64,000 nucleotides of DNA, taken from Vanessa cardui. Lineage: Eukaryota; Arthropoda; Insecta; Lepidoptera; Nymphalidae. The stretch is taken from positions 4,107,814 through 4,171,813 of the forward strand of contig NC_061138.1 of the NCBI RefSeq assembly GCF_905220365.1, written 5' to 3'. The notes under the pieces were generated by a model. That model was not told where the DNA came from, made no database searches, and saw only the letters and a program-made list of their open reading frames with translations. The position numbers and the translations under genes were made by a program. Shown piece after piece: positions 58,427 through 64,000 of this stretch; position 1 is the stretch's first letter, and every line of letters begins with the position of its first letter.

Positions 58427-60120
58427 CTTGGAAGGAGCCACCTGACGAAGTTGACCACAGCAAGTGGAGAAGTCGTTTCTTCTAAGCCGGCAGTACTTTC
58501 GGAAGTAGAGGACTTCTACGGCCGGTTATACGCATCGCATGCATCTCGACCTGATCCCGAAAATGAGGATCCTAGAGCTACATTAACACGCCATTTCTCC
58601 GAAGACCTGCCTGAAGTCAGTATTGGCGAAATCGAGACTGCTCTTGGACAGCTTAAAAATGGAAAAGCCCCTGGAGAGGACGGCGTTACCACAGAGCTAT
58701 TAAAAGCGGGAGGTAAACCGGTACTTAGGGAACTTCAGACGCTTTTTAACTCTGTCCTCTTCGAAGGGAGAACTCCGGAGGCGTGGAGTAGGAGTGTGGT
58801 CGTCCTGTTCTTCAAAAAGGGAGACAAAACCCTGCTGAAGAACTATCGTCCCATATCCCTACTGAGCCATGTCTATAAGCTGTTTTCAAGAGTGATCACG
58901 AACCGTCTTGCGCGAAGATTCGACGAATTCCAACCCCCGGAGCAGGCCGGGTTTCGGACCGGATACGGCACCATAGACCACATCCATACAGTGCGGCAGA
59001 TTATACAGAAGTCCCATGAGTATAATCGGCCCCTGTGTCTTGCATTCGTGGACTATGAGAAGGCCTTTGACTCGGTTGAAATCTGGGCTGTTCTGGAGTC
59101 CCTGCAGCGTTGCCAAGTTGATTGGCGATACATCCAAGTGATGAGATGTCTCTACGAAGCTGCCACCATGTCCGTCCGAGTACAAAATCAGCAAACAAAT
59201 CCCATACCATTGCATCGAGGAGTGAGACAAGGGGACGTTATTTCCCCCAAATTGTTCACTAATGCAATGGAGGATATGTTCAAGACGCTGAACTGGAAAG
59301 GACGTGGCATTAACATCAATGGCGAATACATCTCTCACTTGAGATTCGCAGACGACATCGTCATCGTGGCAGAAACGCTGCAGGACCTACAACAAATGCT
59401 GAACGAGCTGGCTGATTCTTCTATGCGTATCGGCCTACGGATGAACTTGGATAAAACCAAGCTCATGTTCAATGAACATGTTCTACCGGAACCGACTACG
59501 ATACACGGTACCGTTCTCGAAGTTGTTCAAAAATATGTCTACCTCGGGCAGACTCTGCGATTAGGTAGAAACAACCTTGAGGACGAGGTGAATAGAAGAA
59601 TTCAGCTGGGTTGGGCAGCGTTTGGGAAGTTACGTCGAATCCTAACATCGTCGATCCCACAGTGCCTTAAGACGAAAGTCTTCAATCAGTGCGTCCTACC
59701 CGTCATGACATACGGAGCCGAAACGTGGACACTCACGACAAGGCTGGTCCACCAACTTAAAGTCGCTCAGCGTGCTATGGAAAGGGCTATGCTCGGCGTT
59801 TCTTTGAGGGATCGCATCAGAAATGAGGTGATCCGTCAAAGAACCAAAGTCATCGACATAGCCCACCGGATTAGTAAGCTGAAGTGGCAGTGGGCTGGTC
59901 ATATTTGTCGTAGAACCGACAACCGTTGGGGAAAACGTGTTCTAGAGTGGAGACCGCGTCTCGGCAAACGTAGTGTAGGACGTCCTCAGGCACGGTGGAG
60001 TGACGATATACGCAAGGCGGCAGGCAGGAGCTGGATGCGAGTAGCCGGAGAAAGACCACAGTGGCGTGCACTGGGAGAGGCCTATGTCCAACAGTGGACA
60101 AAAATAGGCTGTTGATGATG
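58427..60120 (+). mobile_element. RTE-clade LINE, 5'-truncated with intact reverse-transcriptase frame
   Basis: The element lacks the apurinic-like endonuclease half and begins just before the reverse-transcriptase coding region. It ends soon after its stop codon with a short TGATGATG run, typical of RTE tails rather than a poly(A). No target duplication was recognised. It is a near relative of the broken copy at 33725-35141. Confidence 0.88.
58451..60115 (+). CDS. RTE LINE reverse transcriptase (5'-truncated ORF2-like protein)
   Basis: This 554-codon frame has no stop or frameshift and ends at TGA 60113-60115. It has no start ATG of its own; the first codon is TTG and the frame continues upstream to the truncation. 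Visible blocks: LKNGKAPGEDGVTTELLKAG (about 76-95), KNYRPISLLSHVYKLFSRVI, the palm aspartate in CLAFVDYEKAFDS (near 200), GVRQGDVISPKLF (near 256), and the catalytic FADD at about 298-301. The C-terminus has PVMTYGAETWTLT and GRPQARWSDDIRKAAG, characteristic of RTE. It would copy RTE RNA by target-primed reverse transcription. Without its endonuclease domain this copy cannot move on its own. Its CG-balanced codons differ from the AT-rich flanks. Confidence 0.9.
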   Translation: MTTASGEVVSSKPAVLSEVEDFYGRLYASHASRPDPENEDPRATLTRHFSEDLPEVSIGEIETALGQLKNGKAPGEDGVTTELLKAGGKPVLRELQTLFNSVLFEGRTPEAWSRSVVVLFFKKGDKTLLKNYRPISLLSHVYKLFSRVITNRLARRFDEFQPPEQAGFRTGYGTIDHIHTVRQIIQKSHEYNRPLCLAFVDYEKAFDSVEIWAVLESLQRCQVDWRYIQVMRCLYEAATMSVRVQNQQTNPIPLHRGVRQGDVISPKLFTNAMEDMFKTLNWKGRGININGEYISHLRFADDIVIVAETLQDLQQMLNELADSSMRIGLRMNLDKTKLMFNEHVLPEPTTIHGTVLEVVQKYVYLGQTLRLGRNNLEDEVNRRIQLGWAAFGKLRRILTSSIPQCLKTKVFNQCVLPVMTYGAETWTLTTRLVHQLKVAQRAMERAMLGVSLRDRIRNEVIRQRTKVIDIAHRISKLKWQWAGHICRRTDNRWGKRVLEWRPRLGKRSVGRPQARWSDDIRKAAGRSWMRVAGERPQWRALGEAYVQQWTKIGC

Positions 60121-60154
60121 AAAAGTTAACATGACTTTCAATGTAAGCCACCGG

Positions 60155-60225
60155 CTGAATTAGTTGTATATAAATATTAATAAAGCCTACTTGAATTAAA
60201 TATATTTTGATTTGATTTTCAGAAA
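60155..60225 (+). repeat. LINE 3'-tail repeat fragment
   Basis: GGCTGAATTAGTTGTATATA, AATAAAGCCTACTTGAATTA and AATATATTTTGATTTGATTT match the reverse of the tail at 9434. It follows the RTE copy by about 35 bases. Confidence 0.5.
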
Positions 60226-60229
60226 TTTA

Positions 60230-61045
60230 TCAACATTATACTTTAAAGTTATACCATAATATAAAATAAAAATATGAATTAATTAAAATAATAATAAAAA
60301 ACCAATACGTGGTTTTAACGAAAAAGAATCGAAACGTTATCTTAACGACAGTCTTCCAAGGTTAAGGATATATCATTTTCTTTATTACATTACACGATAA
60401 TTTCGAGATATAAAAAGTATTAATAATAATTTATCATTTAATTTGTCATTAAATTAAAGCAACGCAAGACTTGCGACCAAAAGAATACAGTTAAGCAATC
60501 GTTCGCTCGTGTCTTTCTGTAATTTAAGCGACGTCTGATTTCAATTTCGGCATACTTTTATCAAGTAAGTCACTGGCGCAATAAAAATCAATTACTGTCT
60601 ATCGTAAATTTTACTATGTCAAAATTTACAGTGAATTTATTCACCCATAATACCTTTTAAATCCGAGTTAATCGAGATCTGCGTCGTCGTGACTTTGGGT
60701 TACGCAATGACGTTATTCGGTGTCCGCTGTTCGCGACTATGGTGTACAGAATGTAATTGTATCCCAGACAATGGTAAAAAACGCTAGCGCGGCTGAATCT
60801 CAATAGTTTCGAAAGTGACCGTAATTTGTATGGAAATTGTTTGTGTTTTACGTGTCGCCCCAGATACCTTGTTACATACGTTAACTTTGCACTTGCAGAA
60901 GGATTCGGAGGACGTTTTCGTAATGCCATGTTTTTAAATATCGAACCCAAAAACAAAACATTTTTTTTAATCCAATACTTACTGAACGTACACAACCTGA
61001 TATCACTAATAATACTTTAAATATTTTTTACATGTCTTTTATTTA
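60230..61045. other. No gene recognised; GC-balanced patch at 60660-60920
   Basis: A 112-codon minus-strand frame at 60657-60995 (MALRKRPPNPSASAKLTYVT part) covers the patch but matches nothing I know. It lacks splice context and could be transposon-derived. Confidence 0.3.
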
Positions 61046-61050
61046 TGTGA

Positions 61051-61230
61051 AACTAGTTACCCAGTAGATACCTACTCGGCTTTAAAAGGGTGCAAGTTTT
61101 TTTTCCAGCACTTATATACCTTCCTCCTAATTTATTCATTGAAATCGCACTAAAATCCGTTACGAAGCTTAAAATATCTAAGCGTACAGAAGGCAAGAAG
61201 CGATTTTATTTTATATTATTTAGAGATGTA
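61051..61230 (-). mobile_element. Helitron-like element (family C), reverse, decayed
   Basis: ACTAGTTACCCAGTAGATAC, CTACTCGGCTTTAAAAGGGT, CTAAAATCCGTTACGAAGCT and AAGCGATTTTATTTTATATT are the reverse of the family C element with substitutions. Confidence 0.55.
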
Positions 61231-61597
61231 CAAATTTTGCCCAATGTTACAAAAAATGTGAAGCTGATTAAGATTTTAAAATATATGAATGAAATTTAAT
61301 AATAATCTTTGCGTTGAATGACAACAATCTACACAGATTAGCCAAAACGGTTGGTCTCCAGTTTGAGTACAAAATAATAGTAAATTATAAATAATGTGTA
61401 TACAAAATGAAATTGTATACATATATATTTAAATACGAGGTTACAAAGTCGATTGCGTATTATATGTGTCATTCATGCGTAATTAATTATTCCGTAACGT
61501 AACATTGAGTGACAATAATACAAGTGTTACAAATTTAAACACTTGAATAAATTTATACAAATCCTATTGAATATTATTCAATAATATTTGCATGTAA

Positions 61598-61892
61598 AGT
61601 AAAGCCTGTAAGTTTCCTACTGCTGGGCTAAATCTCTTCTCTTCTACCACTAAGGCGAGGGTTTACAACATATTCCACCACGCTGTTCCAGTGCGGGTTA
61701 GTGGAATGCACATGTGGCAGAATTCCGATGAAATTAGACATATGCAGGTTTCCTCGCGATGTTTTCCTTCACCGCCGAGTATGAGATGAATTATAAACAT
61801 AAATTAAGCACATATATATTGTGGTGCTTTCCTGGGTTTGAACCCGAAATCATCAGTTGCACGCGTTCTAACCACTGGGCCATCTCGGCTCA
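61598..61892 (-). repeat. Metulj-type SINE with 11-bp target duplication
   Basis: AAGCCTGTAAGTTTCCTACT tail, TTCCACCACGCTGTTCCAGT, CATGTGGCAGAATTCCGATG, TTCCTTCACCGCCGAGTATG, GGGTTTGAACCCGAAATCAT and GGGCCATCTCGGCTC head. TTTGCATGTAA flanks it at 61587-61597 and 61893-61903. Confidence 0.9.
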
Positions 61893-61904
61893 TTTGCATG
61901 TAAC

Positions 61905-62575
61905 AACAAAAATATTATTCATTTTTTACAATAATAACGATTACGTAGTCGATAACAAGATATTTTTTTCATTATCAGAAATATGTTTATTAAGTTAAAA
62001 AACTACGCTTGTATCAAACAATAATTTGTTATCTATTTAATATGCATGGCGGCATATTTGCATTATAAAAAATTTTTGTAAAACTTTCTTTTACTATTCC
62101 TAATTTAAATTTTATTAATTTCTCTCTCTATAATTATTTTAATAAATCTAACGATTTCAAAGCTGTTATAGATTCTTTTTTTTTATAATTTATTAATTTA
62201 AAATCAAAGACTAAACATTTTTAATCTGTTTAACATTTGACGTAGATCCCATAATGATCAGCCAAAATATAATTCTTTGTTTGAATTTCTTCAAATGGAA
62301 TGCCATGGGCCGCATCATTATACGAAGCATTAGCGTTATATTAGCAATTTATATTTTTATTGCTATTAGGCGGTACACCACGCTATCATCGAGTCATTTT
62401 GGCAATTGCTGACCACAACCGGTAGGTGATGTAACAGAGAGAAAGCATGTGATATAATTAACTTTCTACCTAAGGTTCGTGTCAAAGGTATGTTATTGAA
62501 AATCTTCATATCATTTCACTTAATTGTAATACATATATGCGAGTCTAAAATATCTATAAATAGCAACAGTTTGTT
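61905..62575. other. AT-rich stretch, no gene recognised
   Basis: No exon or repeat family member was recognised. Confidence 0.45.
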
Positions 62576-62579
62576 GCTA

Positions 62580-62665
62580 TTTGACGACCTCCGTGGTCGA
62601 GTGGTGTGTATCTGTGCCTTTTTGGCAAAAAATCCCAGTTGAATATGCGAAGCCTTACTAAAATT
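62580..62665 (+). repeat. Second tRNA-derived SINE family, head fragment
   Basis: TTGACGACCTCCGTGGTCGA and GTGGTGTGTATCTGTGCC give the A-box head; CCCAGTTGAATATGCGAAGC replaces a decayed B box. The tail seen at 39292 is absent. Confidence 0.55.
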
Positions 62666-62669
62666 AGGT

Positions 62670-64000
62670 TAACTTTTTTTATTCTAATTTAGGTAAGTGC
62701 AAATGATATGTCTATCATATCTGTTGATAGGCAGATGATATATTGAGCAAAGTGTTATCAAAGCATTGTGTTATAGTATGATTTTTCTAGCCATGCTAAA
62801 TACGTTAATTTACCCTCTTTTTAATAGATTTCAAAATTCTTTTTCATCAATGTTTAGTAACTTTCTACTAATCGTAAATGATATTTTAGTGTATAGTTAC
62901 CAGAATGTTTATTTTATATTTTAAATACAATTTTGTTTCAAATGTATGTCGTTTTTTGATGTTTGACATTTTTGTTACATGTAAGCATACGAGATGATTT
63001 TCTTGTGTGAAATAAAATTGAGAATGAATAGAATGACAGGTGATTTATAAGAATAACTAGTCCAATGTCCCGGTTCGATCAAATAACTGTTTCCGAAATC
63101 GCACTAATTGCCTGATTGCATACTGTATTAAATTCAATCTTAAACCATGGTGATAAAGATCAGTTTTAATTGATTCAATACCGTGTCAAGCTGACATGCA
63201 TTGTCGATTAGAGCCTTTGAAACTATGACTTACTGACATTTGAGAGGATGTAATTGTAGATGATTCTCACAATGTACTTATTAATATTATCTAAATTATT
63301 TTAGATCCCGACACAGATTTACAATATTACGAATCGCTAATTAATACGGATCTATTGTTAATGCGTTCCACGTATAATACTGATTGCAAGCATATCTTAA
63401 ACATAATTAGACAAAATTCAAATGGAAGAGATCATTATCATTATATTGTAAATGTGATTGTTTGTGCGTTTGTTACACAATCATGACACTTTATTTAACA
63501 ATTTATATTGTACAGTACAGTGGAACACACTTTATTTAAATATTCATATAATTTAATTCAGAAAAAAATGTATTTGCAACCGACTTAAAAAAGGAGGAGG
63601 TTATTATATAACATACTAGTTTTTATGTCTCTTGGGGCGTAAACGCAAATCCAAATATATTGAATAACTTTTTTTGTGTATAATTTATATTCTCATGTTT
63701 TAGGTAGAGCATAAATTAAACCGTCGTTTATTTGATCTTAGGGTCAGTTTTCGCTCATGTTCACTTATTTATATACAAACATTTTTGTATCGGATTTGTG
63801 TTTATAAGTTCTAATGGATTCAAACGATTGTGTTGTTTGAAGTACTATAAAGTTTATAATTGATGTCGATTGTAATGCAACTAGATTAATCCCCAGTTAA
63901 TGAAACGCTGGTCAAAGTCAGTTTAGCTATAATCGAATTGGAATTAGTGTGTGTTCAGTTTATAACCAGGTTAGTAAAGCTGACTTATCATTATTAAGAA
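62670..64000. other. AT-rich stretch, no gene recognised
   Basis: 63575-63610 carries CAACCGACTTAAAAAAGGAG, the inverse of the repeat end at 54745. Otherwise nothing was recognised to the window edge. Confidence 0.45.

Noticed and set aside
60657..60995. 112-codon minus-strand frame
   Set aside because: No domain, no splice context, and the ends are AT-driven. It was kept only as a note on the surrounding stretch.
1..64000. CRISPR arrays, LTR retrotransposons, rRNA genes, viral genes
   Set aside because: No regularly spaced direct repeats, paired long terminal repeats, rRNA sequence or viral domains were found on reading both strands.

Overview
The window reads as a euchromatic piece of a lepidopteran, probably nymphalid butterfly, nuclear genome. 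It is AT-rich, and its genes are built from short exons with GT-AG introns. It carries many copies of a tRNA-derived SINE that I recognise as the Metulj type described from Heliconius. It also holds Helitron-like Lep1-type elements, MITEs and RTE-clade LINE copies. No bacterial, organellar or CRISPR features are seen.

Region 1 (about 0.1-20.6 kb, minus strand) holds one large gene of the neurexin/Caspr superfamily, best matched by architecture to axotactin. I rebuilt 20 coding exons whose junction phases all agree and which encode 1,423 residues. The order is signal peptide, Thr/Pro-rich linker, LamG1, EGF1, LamG2, LamG3, EGF2, fibrinogen-like segment, LamG4, EGF3, LamG5, EGF4 and the start of LamG6. 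The 3' end lies beyond base 1, unless the last exon is a short alternative terminal exon. The first coding exon has a splice acceptor upstream of its ATG, so at least one 5' noncoding exon lies at higher coordinates.

Region 2 (20.6-42 kb) contains no convincing coding exon. It is a mosaic of SINEs, a second retroposon family, Helitron-like elements, two adjacent MITEs, a broken RTE LINE copy and a LINE reverse-transcriptase remnant, with AT-rich filler. It is probably the long first intron or upstream region of the axotactin-like gene.

Region 3 (42.0-43.2 kb) is the most CpG-rich stretch. It holds two divergent candidate core promoters, each with TATTTAA 26-28 bases before a TCAGT initiator and a good splice donor 180-190 bases downstream. 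The minus-strand one could start the axotactin-like gene; the plus-strand one would start an unknown gene whose coding exons are outside the window.

Region 4 (43.2-64 kb) would be the first intron of that plus-strand gene. It has SINEs, Helitron-like elements, a 259-bp-arm inverted repeat and a 5'-truncated RTE LINE with an uninterrupted reverse-transcriptase frame.

No clearly new gene system was found. The strongest leads are the divergent promoter pair, the large foldback at 53 kb, an intronic hairpin ending 18 bases before the splice acceptor of the last exon, and the possible alternative terminal exon.
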